Below, piece after piece: positions 56,131-64,000 of a stretch of DNA of 64,000 bases; position 1 is the first letter of the stretch, and each line of letters opens with the position of its first letter. The notes beneath the pieces were generated by a model, which ran no database searches, was not told where the DNA came from, and saw only the letters and a list, made by a program, of their open reading frames with translations. A program made the translations under genes and the position numbers. The DNA is from Sulfurihydrogenibium subterraneum DSM 15120 (GTDB taxonomy: Bacteria; Aquificota; Aquificia; Aquificales; Hydrogenothermaceae), in NCBI RefSeq assembly GCF_000619805.1, contig NZ_JHUV01000008.1, forward strand, positions 1-64,000, in the 5' to 3' direction.

Positions 56131-56432
56131 ATTAAAACTCCTGTTTCTTTGGCTGTTTTATAAATAGTTTTTTCCTTTTTATAAGGAGTTTTTACAACTA
56201 AATCAACTTTTCTTTCTATTCCTTTAATCTCAAGTTTAGCCAAAAATTTTAGCTCTTCCTCTAAAGATACATTTTTATCAGTTTCTATAAAAATATCTAT
56301 ATCTCCACCTTTTTTATTAAGGTCGGTTCTACTACCAAAGATATAAACTTTCGCATTTTCACCAAAAATTTCTTTTGCAGCTTCTTTTATTATTTTTATT
56401 TCCTCTTCAGACAGTCTTACTTTCGGCTTCAT
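56127..56432 (-). CDS. MNT-type nucleotidyltransferase inside the cas operon
   Basis: A 101-residue minimal nucleotidyltransferase. The catalytic pattern is intact: GSRTDLNKKGGDIDIFIE (about 33-50) with GSR at 33-35, Asp44 and Asp46, and a third acidic residue in KVDLVV (about 86). These small enzymes usually act as antitoxins, AMPylating a HEPN RNase partner. Here the gene starts inside the last 26 bases of cas8b and precedes cas7, so it is translated with the Cascade genes. No partner toxin is present. Confidence 0.85.
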   Translation of the reverse strand: MKPKVRLSEEEIKIIKEAAKEIFGENAKVYIFGSRTDLNKKGGDIDIFIETDKNVSLEEELKFLAKLEIKGIERKVDLVVKTPYKKEKTIYKTAKETGVLI

Positions 56433-58113
56433 CGTTTTCCCATTTTGTATAAATTATATTTTCAACTTCCTTGTGTAGTGCCATTCCAGAAGCAAAGTAG
56501 AAATTTATCTCATCTATTGATAAGCCAAATTTTTCCTGAGATAAAAGGTTCTTAGATATCTCTTGTGCAAGTTCTTGTTTTCCTCTGTCAAACCTTTCAT
56601 ATTCCATAAGTTTATTTACTACTTTCGGAAACAATCCTTTAACATCTTTTTCATTAATTTTTAAACCTTTTAGATTCTTAAAAAATGGAGTAGATTTTCT
56701 TTCATACCCTTGAATGTCCAAAAGCATTTGTGTTAAAGCTCCAAGTAAGAAAATTCCTCTTTTTGCGAGAGTATTCAAAGATTTTCCTGTTTTTTCATAA
56801 ACTTCATCGAATTTTGTTTTCTCCATCTTTTCCTCCTCAATTTTTAATAAACCAAGTTCTTCAAAAAATCTGACATTCATAAGGGCATCTATTACTGTGT
56901 TAGTGATATTATTTCCATTTAAAAATTCATCTCTTATTTTTCTGTTAAAAATCTGAAGGAGAGTTTGAAAATCAAGCTTTCCACCTCTGAAAATCTTATC
57001 TAATACTTCAAAAAATAATTTATTAAACTTTTCTAAAAATTTTATAACTTTTTCAAGTGTATAATTCTGTCCGTAAATTTTATCTATTTTTGCTTTTGTA
57101 TCAAGAATATAATGAATTCGTGATGGTAAAACATCTTCTATTAAAAGTAAAATCTTTTCTGCACTGTTATCTTTTTCTAAGAAAAGAAAATAAAAACTTA
57201 AACCATCCTTATAGTCTTTAAGTAGGTCTAAAATATAATTTTCATCTTCAACATGACTTTTTGCTAAGTTTTTATCTTTTAAAGTGATATTTTTTCTCGT
57301 TTTAGATAGAATATCTACATACTCCCCTAAAATCTCTTCTGTATTTAAGATAATATTTGGAATTAGATAATAACTTTTCCCGTAAAAACTAAACTTTAAA
57401 TTTTCTTCTATGTATTTCCTACCATAATCTACTTTCAAATAACAAGATTTACATACAGGAAAATTTCTCCAAGCTTTATCTTCTTTAAATCCTCCAGCTA
57501 TATATCCAGGTTTATCTAAAGTATAAAATTTATACATTCTTGACGTTGTAAAAACCTCATCTTTTATCTCGCCACATAAACTACAAGGATAGTTCTTAGC
57601 AGAGAATTTTCTTAAATCTGACAAGTATTCTGTTAGAAAAATTCCTTTAAAGTTTGGACTTTCTATTTCATAGAGATACTTATTATCAAATTTAACTGTT
57701 ATGATTAGTCCCTCGTCTTTTTTGATACTATTTTTTATCTCTTCTATATATTTCAATATCTTATCTTTGTTGGATTTGAGTTGATTGTATATTTTGTCAA
57801 AAGGAGTAATTTTTTTCCGAGATTCAAACCATTTAATTATTTTATTTTCTAATGTTTTTTTAGGCTCGGTAATTCTTGAAGTTGGTGTAAAATCTGAACC
57901 GTTAGAAGATTTCCTTCTATAAAGATAGATTCTCCAGTTATTTTTTTTAAAATCTTCTATTGTAATGTTTGAAAAGTTAAAATCTTTATCGAATTCTAAT
58001 ACAACAACTTTATTGTAATTTCCTGAATTAGGATTTTCTAGTAAAATGTCTATTTCACTTTTATTTTCTTTCCGTAATATAAACTCCCCTAAATTTTTTA
58101 CAGCTTCTATCAT
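56407..58113 (-). CDS. cas8b: Cas8b (Csh1) large subunit of Cascade
   Basis: The 568-residue large subunit of type I-B Cascade, responsible for PAM recognition and R-loop stabilisation. It belongs to the Csh1/TM1802 group: a central zinc motif CSLCGEIKDEVF (about 178-189) with the second pair CKSC near 222-225, and a helical C-terminal part. It is the first gene of the operon. A TATAAT box (58144-58149) lies 31 bases before the ATG. Confidence 0.88.
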   Translation of the reverse strand: MIEAVKNLGEFILRKENKSEIDILLENPNSGNYNKVVVLEFDKDFNFSNITIEDFKKNNWRIYLYRRKSSNGSDFTPTSRITEPKKTLENKIIKWFESRKKITPFDKIYNQLKSNKDKILKYIEEIKNSIKKDEGLIITVKFDNKYLYEIESPNFKGIFLTEYLSDLRKFSAKNYPCSLCGEIKDEVFTTSRMYKFYTLDKPGYIAGGFKEDKAWRNFPVCKSCYLKVDYGRKYIEENLKFSFYGKSYYLIPNIILNTEEILGEYVDILSKTRKNITLKDKNLAKSHVEDENYILDLLKDYKDGLSFYFLFLEKDNSAEKILLLIEDVLPSRIHYILDTKAKIDKIYGQNYTLEKVIKFLEKFNKLFFEVLDKIFRGGKLDFQTLLQIFNRKIRDEFLNGNNITNTVIDALMNVRFFEELGLLKIEEEKMEKTKFDEVYEKTGKSLNTLAKRGIFLLGALTQMLLDIQGYERKSTPFFKNLKGLKINEKDVKGLFPKVVNKLMEYERFDRGKQELAQEISKNLLSQEKFGLSIDEINFYFASGMALHKEVENIIYTKWENDEAESKTV

Positions 58114-58143
58114 TGTGTATTCCTCTGTTAAAATCTAAAAATT

Positions 58144-58173
58144 ATTATAATACTAGCTATTTAAAAAAATCAA
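58144..58173 (-). promoter_or_regulatory. Promoter of the type I-B cas operon
   Basis: On the minus strand TTGATT (58168-58173), an 18-base spacer and TATAAT (58144-58149) precede cas8b. lepA is divergent from this region. The upstream flank is AT-rich, typical for a strong promoter. Confidence 0.6.
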
Positions 58174-58232
58174 ATTAACTATGGCTATGTTAAAATATAA
58201 ATTCTAAACAGATTTTAAAGAGGTGTTTGGTC

Positions 58233-60020
58233 TTGAGTGAAAGAATGGAGAAAATCAGAAACTTTTCTATAATAGCCCATGTTGACCACGGAAAATCTAC
58301 ATTGGCAGATAGACTTATAGAGTTTACAGGTGGAGTTGATAAAAGAGAGATGAAAGACCAACTTTTAGACACACTTGATATAGAAAGAGAAAGAGGTATT
58401 ACTATAAAACTTCAAGCTGTAAGGCTTAAGTATAAGGATTATACTCTTCATCTTATAGATACGCCAGGACACGTTGATTTTGGCTATGAAGTATCTCGTT
58501 CTTTAGCTGCCTGTGAAGGAGCTCTCCTTTTAATTGATGCAACTCAAGGAATAGAAGCTCAAACTATCGCAACCTTTTGGCAAGCTTTAAATCTAAACCT
58601 TGAGATTATTCCTGTTATAAATAAAATAGACCTTCCTTCTGCTGATGTAGAAAGAATAAAAAAACAGATAGAAGAGGTTTTAGGACTTGACCCAGAAGGT
58701 GCTATACTTGCATCTGGGAAAGCTGGTATAGGTGTAGAAGATATATTAGAAGCTATCGTAAAGAGGATTCCCCCACCAAAAGGAGATGAAAACAAACCTC
58801 TTAAAGCTTTAATATTTGACTCTTACTATGACCCTTACAGAGGAGCTGTTGCCTTTATCAGAGTTATTGACGGTCAGATAAAACCTGGAATGAGAATAAG
58901 GCTTATGTCAACAGGAAAAGAGTTTGAAGTTACGGAAGTAGGAGCTCAAACTCCTAAGATGACAAAGTTAGACTCTCTCCAAGCTGGAGATGTTGGATAT
59001 GTAGCAGCTGCGATAAAAGATGTTAGAGATATTAGAGTTGGAGATACTATTACAGATGCAAAAAGACCAACAGATAAGCCTGTTGAAGGATTTAGACCTG
59101 CAAAACCGATGGTATATGCTGGACTTTACCCAACAGGGTCAACAACCTTTGAAGATATGAGAGATGCTTTAGAAAGATACTCTATAAATGATGCAGCGTT
59201 AACTTACGAAGTAGAGTCATCTCCTGCTCTTGGAATGGGCTTTAGATGTGGATTTTTAGGACTGCTTCACCTTGAGATAGTTCAAGAAAGGTTAGAAAGA
59301 GAATATAACATAGAGCTAATCACAACAGCTCCAAACGTTATATACAAAGTCATCACAACAAAAGGAGAAGAGATAGAAGTAAGAAACCCATCTCAGCTTC
59401 CTCCTCCTACCTATATTGACAAAATATTAGAGCCATACATAGAAGCAAGTATTATTACTCCTTCTGAGTATGTGGGAGCAATAATGCAACTTGTTCAAGA
59501 AAAAAGAGGTATTCAAAAAAGTTTTGAGTATATAGACCCAAAAACAGTTTTACTTAGGTACGAGATACCTCTTGGAGAAGTTCTTTTTGACTTTCACGAT
59601 AAGTTAAAAACTGCAACGAAAGGATACGCATCTTTTGATTACGAGTTTATAGGATACAGAGAAGGAGACCTTGTCAAAATGGATATTCTTATCAACGATG
59701 AGCCTGTTGACGCTCTATCTTTCATTGTCCATAAAGACAAAGCTTACAGAGTAGGTAGAAACCTTGTTGATAAGATGAAAGAAGTTATTCCAAGACAACT
59801 TTTTGAAGTAAAAATACAGGCTGCGATAGGCTCAAAGGTAATAGCATCTGCAAGAGTTGCACCCCTAAGAAGAGACGTTTTGGCAAAGTGTTATGGTGGA
59901 GATATTACAAGAAAGAAAAAACTCCTTGAAAAGCAGAAAGAAGGTAAAAAGAGAATGAAACAGTTTGGTAAAGTGGAGCTTCCTCAAGAAGCATTTTTAA
60001 GCATACTTAAGGCAGACTGA
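58233..60020 (+). CDS. lepA: Elongation factor 4 (LepA)
   Basis: A translational GTPase of about 595 residues acting on stalled or misplaced ribosomes. It has [14 protein letters not shown] (G1, about 17-30), DTPGHVDF (G3), NKIDLPSAD (G4) and the LepA-specific C-terminal domain ending [20 protein letters not shown]. The start is uncertain: AGAGGTG is seven bases before a TTG at 58233, while the ATG at 58245 is 19 bases away. The TTG is preferred. The stop overlaps the birA start as TGATG. Confidence 0.96.
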   Translation: MSERMEKIRNFSIIAHVDHGKSTLADRLIEFTGGVDKREMKDQLLDTLDIERERGITIKLQAVRLKYKDYTLHLIDTPGHVDFGYEVSRSLAACEGALLLIDATQGIEAQTIATFWQALNLNLEIIPVINKIDLPSADVERIKKQIEEVLGLDPEGAILASGKAGIGVEDILEAIVKRIPPPKGDENKPLKALIFDSYYDPYRGAVAFIRVIDGQIKPGMRIRLMSTGKEFEVTEVGAQTPKMTKLDSLQAGDVGYVAAAIKDVRDIRVGDTITDAKRPTDKPVEGFRPAKPMVYAGLYPTGSTTFEDMRDALERYSINDAALTYEVESSPALGMGFRCGFLGLLHLEIVQERLEREYNIELITTAPNVIYKVITTKGEEIEVRNPSQLPPPTYIDKILEPYIEASIITPSEYVGAIMQLVQEKRGIQKSFEYIDPKTVLLRYEIPLGEVLFDFHDKLKTATKGYASFDYEFIGYREGDLVKMDILINDEPVDALSFIVHKDKAYRVGRNLVDKMKEVIPRQLFEVKIQAAIGSKVIASARVAPLRRDVLAKCYGGDITRKKKLLEKQKEGKKRMKQFGKVELPQEAFLSILKAD

Positions 60021-60973
60021 TGATAGATGAAATAGAGTTAGTTAAACTTTTAAAAAGTAGAAAAATATCGGGTGAAGAGATAGCTAAACACTTTGGCACT
60101 TCAAGGGTAGCAGTTTGGAAAAAGATAAACAAGCTAAAATCATTAGGTTATGAAATACTTACAGATAAAGATGGTTATAAAATAGAAAAATCTCCAGATA
60201 AACCACTATCTGCAGAAATTTTGCCAGATTTAAACACAAAATTTTTAGGAAAAAGTTATTATTACTTTGAAGAGATAAACTCAACTAACACTTATGCAAA
60301 ATCAAAAGACCTTCCAGATGGGTCTGTTATATTTGCAGAGTATCAAACCCAAGGGAAAGGAAGAAAAGGAAGAAGCTGGATAAGTTCAAAATATAAAGGT
60401 CTTTACTTTTCAATTGTTTTAAAACCTGAGATTGAAGTTATTCATTTATCAAAGTTTTCACTACTTTTTCCTTACAGTATTTTTAAAACTTTAAAATCTT
60501 TTATAAATTCAGATTTAAAAATAAAGTGGCCTAATGACTTGTATCTAAACAGTAAAAAGTTAGCAGGCTTTTTGATAGAGAGCTCCATAGAAAACAACAT
60601 TCTTACAAAACTTATAGTAGGAGTAGGTATTAATATTAATCAAGATTTACAAGACTTTCCTGAAGATATAAATCAGATAGCCACATCTTTGAAGATAGAA
60701 GAAGGTAAAGAATTTTCTAGAAAAGAAATTTTTCTTAAGATACTTTCAAACTTAGAAAAAGATTACTTAAAATTTATAAAAGACAAATACTTAGACGTTA
60801 AAGAAATAGAAAAAAATCTTCTGTGGCTTGGGGAAAATGTTTCTATTTACGAAGATGGTAAGGTAGTTGCGGCGGGGGTTCTAAAAGGTTTAAACAGTGA
60901 TGGATCTTTAATTCTCTCTACTAAAGAAGGTGAAGAAGTTATTTATGTTGGGGATTTGAGTTTAAGGGGATAA
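60020..60973 (+). CDS. birA: Biotin-protein ligase with regulatory HTH (BirA)
   Basis: A 317-residue protein. An N-terminal winged helix (about 1-60, with ISGEEIAKHFGTSRVAVWKK) marks it as a combined ligase and biotin-dependent repressor. The ligase core has GKGRKGRSW (about 112-120), KWPNDLYLNSKKLAG and GVGININQ. It attaches biotin to carrier lysines. The one visible substrate in the window is the PycB-type biotinyl domain (10708-12552). Confidence 0.95.
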   Translation: MIDEIELVKLLKSRKISGEEIAKHFGTSRVAVWKKINKLKSLGYEILTDKDGYKIEKSPDKPLSAEILPDLNTKFLGKSYYYFEEINSTNTYAKSKDLPDGSVIFAEYQTQGKGRKGRSWISSKYKGLYFSIVLKPEIEVIHLSKFSLLFPYSIFKTLKSFINSDLKIKWPNDLYLNSKKLAGFLIESSIENNILTKLIVGVGININQDLQDFPEDINQIATSLKIEEGKEFSRKEIFLKILSNLEKDYLKFIKDKYLDVKEIEKNLLWLGENVSIYEDGKVVAAGVLKGLNSDGSLILSTKEGEEVIYVGDLSLRG

Positions 60974-60977
60974 AGAG

Positions 60978-61050
60978 AGCGAGAGACGGGACTCGAACCC
61001 GCGACCTATTCCTTGGCAAGGAATCGCTCTACCAACTGAGCTACTCTCGC
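60978..61050 (-). tRNA. tRNA-Gly (anticodon GCC)
   Basis: On the minus strand GCGAGAG pairs with CTCTCGC; the D loop AGTTGGTAG, anticodon stem TTCCT with loop TTGCCAA (anticodon GCC), and T loop GTTCGAGTC follow. Length 73 bases with discriminator U; CCA is not encoded. Confidence 0.95.
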
Positions 61051-61099
61051 ATATTCGGAATATATATTATATACAATTTTCTGGGAAAAATCAAGTCTT

Positions 61100-61516
61100 T
61101 GTATAAGTTCTATACATCATGAACACCCACACCTAAAAAATTTTATCACATTTTATTAAGCATGTCTGCAGGAGTTTTATATCCTAAAGAGTAGTGCGGT
61201 CTTATAAAATTGTATTTTTCCACATAACTACTTAATCTTCTATTCATCTCATCTATCGTATATTCCATTTTCTCTATTAACCATAATTCCTCTTCTATTG
61301 TCTTTTTTCTTTGCTTGTAGGTATGCTGATATTTTCTCTTTACTCCATGTGGGATTTTCTTTCCTGATTTTTATTACTTTTGTTTGATAGTTTTTTTGGA
61401 AAGAGTTTTGTTATATACATTGGCGTTCCTATAATGCCTTTCATTTTACCTACCTCCTGTTTAGTAAATTTATTTTACAGAGGTAGGTGTTCACTGTCTA
61501 TATGAACTTATACACT
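61100..61516 (-). mobile_element. Internally deleted DDE insertion sequence (IS3/IS481-like), 417 bases
   Basis: Terminal inverted repeats are TGTATAAGTTCTATACATC from 61100 and the matching TGTATAAGTTCATATAG read inward from 61516. On the minus strand the remains of a transposase are visible: an N-terminal HTH piece (VIKIRKENPTWSKEKISAYL) and, in another frame, the C-terminal piece EKMEYTIDEMNRRLSSYVE through FIRPHYSLGYKTPADM. The catalytic centre between them is deleted. The 3' terminus abuts the cut IS110 transposase. Confidence 0.88.
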
Positions 61517-62592
61517 CTGTCTCTAAAGATGGTTTTAATTCTCTCCTTAAAATTGTATCCTCTCTTAATAACCCTGTTGTCCTTATCGAATCTTCTTCCC
61601 GTTATCACATCCCTCTCTCTTCTTTCCTCGTCTCTCATAATATCCCTGTCTACATCGCTAATCCTAAAACTGTCTTTAATTTCATTAAGTTTAAATCCCC
61701 TAATAATCCTTCTAAATCTGATACTAAAGATGCTTTCCTTATCGCTCTGTTTGCTAAGTATGAGTCTAAAAATATTAAACCTTATTCTATCTCTGATTAT
61801 CTTAAGCTTATTGCTCGTAAGATTGAATCTATCTCTCAGGAAATTGCTAAAACTAAAACTCAAATTATTCATGCTCTTGATGTGTTGTTCCCTGAGCTTG
61901 ATAACCATGTTAATGTTTTCTCTAAGGCTGTCTTGAATCTTCTGTTCTCTTTCCCTTCTGCTTATGTTATCGCTAAGGCTGATGTTATGGATGTTGAAAA
62001 GTTCTTCTATTCTTCTATAGGTAGAAAGGTATCTATATCTGCAGAGGATGTTATTAATTTGGCTAAAAACTCTGTTGGTGTTAATATTGTTGCTTTGAAG
62101 GTTTCTCTTAAGGTTGATATTGAAAGACTTTTGTTCCTTGAAAAGCAGGTTAAAGAGCTTGAGGATGTTTTTGTTGATTTGATGAAGGATTTTTTTTGTG
62201 AAGATGTAGAGATTGTTTCTTCTATAGCTGGTGTTTCTGAAAAGCTTGCGTGTAGTTTTATTTCTGAGATTGAAAGTATAAGTAGGTTTGAAAATGCTAA
62301 GAAGCTTATTAGTTATGCTGGGACTGACCCTGTTGTTAAGCAGTCTGGTAGGTGGAAAGTTAGAATGAGTATATCTAAACAGGGTAATCCTCATTTGAGG
62401 AATATTCTTTATCAGATGGCTACTGGTGTTGTTATGTGGAATGATGTGTTTAAGGAGTATTACAGGAGGAAGTATGAGCAGTTTAAAAGTAGGAAGAAAG
62501 CTATGATTGCTGTTGTTAATAAGCTTGTTCGTGTCGTATTTGCTATGCTGTCTAAACGGGTGTTTTCTGATATACAAGCTTTAGTATTATAA
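61517..62592 (+). pseudogene. 5'-truncated IS110-family transposase
   Basis: Immediately after the other IS end an open frame continues to 62592: VSKDGFNSLLKIVSSL, VVLIESSSRYHIPL, YIANPKTVFNF, KSDTKDAFLIALFA (DEDD glutamate and last aspartates), then the C-terminal domain with SIAGVSEKLACSFISEIESI and SGRWKVRMSISKQGNPHLRN, which holds the catalytic serine region. The first 35-40 residues with the first aspartate (GIDVSK type) are lost. The first internal ATG is at 61882, so the element cannot make a full enzyme. Codons are strikingly T-ending (TCT, CTT, GCT) unlike neighbouring genes. Confidence 0.85.
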
Positions 62593-62737
62593 GCTCTAGT
62601 ATTTCTTCAGGCTTTTTGTTTACTTTAATATAATATTCTCCATCTGTTTCATATTCTTCTTCAAAAAAATCTAAAATCTTTTTTAGACCGTATATACCCA
62701 AATCATACTGAAAGCTTCCTGTTAATACATATTTCAT
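62552..62737 (-). pseudogene. N-terminal fragment of a Cst1-like cas8
   Basis: The gene begins with ATG overlapping the upstream cas6 stop (ATGA) and reads MKYVLTGSFQYDLGIYGLKK then ILDFFEEEYETDGEYYIKV. The first residues, with TG followed by an aspartate and GI, look like the start of Cst1-type (CXXC-CXXC) Cas8 proteins. About 45-50 codons later it runs into the IS110 end and stops. The bulk of the gene and everything downstream of it are gone. Confidence 0.6.
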
Positions 62738-63531
62738 TCCAAAACCTCCACCATTCCAAAACCTTGACCTGTTCTGTTTCCTATACCTATCTTATACAAG
62801 AGCTCTAAATCTTTTGGATGACCTGAAAGTTTAAAAATTCCTGTGTTTCCTGTTAAATACATTACAGGCTTTCCTGTTTTTTCTCTAAAAGATTTAAGTG
62901 TGTGTTTAACAACCTGTTTACTCATTTTTATCGGTTCAAATTTTAAGGGTTTTTCAAGACCTTTTCCTTTTATGTGAGGAGATGAAAGTATTCTATCGGT
63001 TATCTGGTTTAATTCTTTTTCAAAATTTTTGTCTGAAAAGAGGACTGGGTTGTCGTTTTTGTCTTCTACAATAATAGGAGCGTTTGCTTTAAAAATTACA
63101 GTATCACTTCTTATGGGCTTTTCGTTTAAAACGTCAACTCTTTTTATCTTAAGAATGACTCTTTCTCCGTTTACCAGCATATTTTCATGAGAGCTAAAGT
63201 CAAAATTTTTTAGTTTTTTTAGTCCGTTAAATAGCGTTATAACAAATCTGTAATCAGCAGAAGATATAAACAAGCTAAAATATGAATCTTTAGAATAAAA
63301 AAAGTAGTCTTTAACTGTAAAGTTGTTATCTATCTGAATTTCAGCTTCTTTGATTTCTTTATTTGGTGGTGGGACTAAGTTAAACGTAAAAGGTTTTGTT
63401 ATTTTGTTTTCATACAGAAAATCTTTATACTCTTTGTCTGAATTTTTAAGAGCTTCTTTGATTAGAGAAAGTATTCTATGTCTGTATAAAAATGGAATCA
63501 TCGGAGCTTCTAACATTATTTTTATTCTCAC
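62734..63531 (-). CDS. cas6: Second, distinct Cas6 endoribonuclease
   Basis: A 265-residue Cas6 that differs from the one at 48069. The start is GTG behind GGGGGA. The N-terminal RIKIMLEAPMIPFLYRH and the C-terminal glycine-rich loop GIGNRTGQGFGMVEVL (about 249-264) define it. It lacks a CRISPR array nearby and is followed only by a stub of cas8, so it is the surviving gene of a broken second locus. It may still process the relic repeats at 26997-27091. Confidence 0.85.
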   Translation of the reverse strand: MRIKIMLEAPMIPFLYRHRILSLIKEALKNSDKEYKDFLYENKITKPFTFNLVPPPNKEIKEAEIQIDNNFTVKDYFFYSKDSYFSLFISSADYRFVITLFNGLKKLKNFDFSSHENMLVNGERVILKIKRVDVLNEKPIRSDTVIFKANAPIIVEDKNDNPVLFSDKNFEKELNQITDRILSSPHIKGKGLEKPLKFEPIKMSKQVVKHTLKSFREKTGKPVMYLTGNTGIFKLSGHPKDLELLYKIGIGNRTGQGFGMVEVLE

Positions 63532-63615
63532 AAATTTCCCCCAAAAAGAGCTTTAGTATATTATAACAATAATTTTTGGATTTTCTGACAAGTTGGACTT
63601 AATAATAGTTGAAAA

Positions 63616-64000
63616 TCAAGGTAATAATACTGCTAATACATAACTCTTTAACTTTTCAAAGTTTTCTTGGGATTGCTGGGATTTATAAATCTTCAGCAGT
63701 CTTATTAACTCTTCTTTATTTTTTAATCCTCTACTAATAAACTGGACTATATTCAACACATTTTTTGGTTTTAAGGATTTTGTAGCTCTTTCAAAGTCTA
63801 TAAGATAAAGTTTTTGATTTTTATCAACAAGGACGTTTGTATATGGTCGGTGCATCTCTCCTTTGTCTATCTTTAAGGTGTCTAAAATAAACCCTTGGTC
63901 TAAGAGTTGAGTTATTAAGTGTTTGTAGTTATCTTTATTCAGAACTTCGTTAAGAGGCTTTCCATCTATGTACTGGTAGGCTATAAAGTCTTCTCCTGAA
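63616..64000 (-). CDS. Predicted Ser/Thr protein kinase, C-terminal part (cut by window edge)
   Basis: A frame that is open to the window edge and ends at 63616. It reads DFIAYQYIDGKPLNEVL, LLDQGFILDTLKIDKGEM, HRPYTNVLVD, LYLIDFERATKS. The HRPxxNVLV segment (like the HxDxxxxN catalytic loop without the usual aspartate) and IDFERA (metal-binding DFG-like) are those of the small kinase group often listed as COG2112. The start lies beyond position 64000. Confidence 0.7.
   Translation of the reverse strand, partial: SGEDFIAYQYIDGKPLNEVLNKDNYKHLITQLLDQGFILDTLKIDKGEMHRPYTNVLVDKNQKLYLIDFERATKSLKPKNVLNIVQFISRGLKNKEELIRLLKIYKSQQSQENFEKLKSYVLAVLLP

Noticed and set aside
61498-62577. 359-codon open frame on the minus strand
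   Set aside because: It is the mirror of the IS110 transposase frame, open because that gene is rich in T-ending codons. Its low-complexity I/N/R/S composition matches no protein family.

Overview
This window is AT-rich, densely packed bacterial DNA with many overlapping start and stop codons. Its gene set fits a thermophilic, hydrogen- and sulfur-metabolising chemolithotroph of the Aquificota, most likely near Sulfurihydrogenibium (an inference from gene content and codon use, not from a database match). Pointers are a four-subunit group 3 type [NiFe] hydrogenase, LpxB (a Gram-negative outer membrane), a biotin-dependent carboxyltransferase subunit plus biotin ligase, a futalosine-pathway menaquinone enzyme, ResB-type cytochrome c assembly and several CRISPR-Cas loci.

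Layout. 1-25620 is a housekeeping block: an orphan antitoxin, tRNA-Leu, ftsY-yajC-alaS, a ligase-ACP-acyltransferase fusion, a Spy-like protein with an OmpR-type two-component system, lpxB, pycB, resB, spoVG, pfkA, the hydrogenase operon (15777-19682), metK-ilvD, a lytic transglycosylase and aroD-phoH-ybeY. 25698-27464 is a scarred zone: a deleted insertion sequence, the 3' end of a CARF/HEPN (Csx1-like) gene, an HhH DNA-glycosylase-like gene, degenerate CRISPR repeats of two families, and an orphan CRISPR leader with an intact promoter. 27465-40249 returns to housekeeping (rhodanese, aspS, atpC, trmN-like, cupin, flavin reductase, an MqnA-MnmC-like fusion, TauE, trpB, PBP1A). It is interrupted at 31217-33369 by an IS end, an AAA-ATPase/PDDEXK gene and the C-terminal part of a class II photolyase.

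40311-58113 is the centre of interest: about 18 kb of CRISPR-Cas genes, all on the minus strand. A type I-B operon (cas8b, a nucleotidyltransferase, cas7, cas5, cas3, cas4, cas1, cas2) leads into one array of 19 repeats and 18 spacers. Beyond the array lie a single cas6 and a six-gene RAMP module (cmr1, cmr6, cas10, cmr4, cmr5, cmr3) that best fits the rare subtype III-C. Its large Csx11-like Cas10 shows neither an HD doublet nor a GGDD motif in the expected places, whereas the Cmr4-like backbone subunit keeps its candidate RNA-cleaving aspartate. The two effector complexes therefore appear to share one Cas6 and one array.

58233-61050 holds lepA, birA and tRNA-Gly. 61100-64000 is a second scarred zone: a deleted IS abuts a 5'-truncated IS110-family transposase, which interrupts a second cas operon of which only cas6 and the first codons of a Cst1-like cas8 survive; a kinase-like gene runs off the window edge. 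The same IS family occurs at four places (1-46, 25698-25973, 31217-31274, 61100-61516), at or near every broken locus apart from the small antitoxin remnant near 7000, and probably drove the rearrangements.
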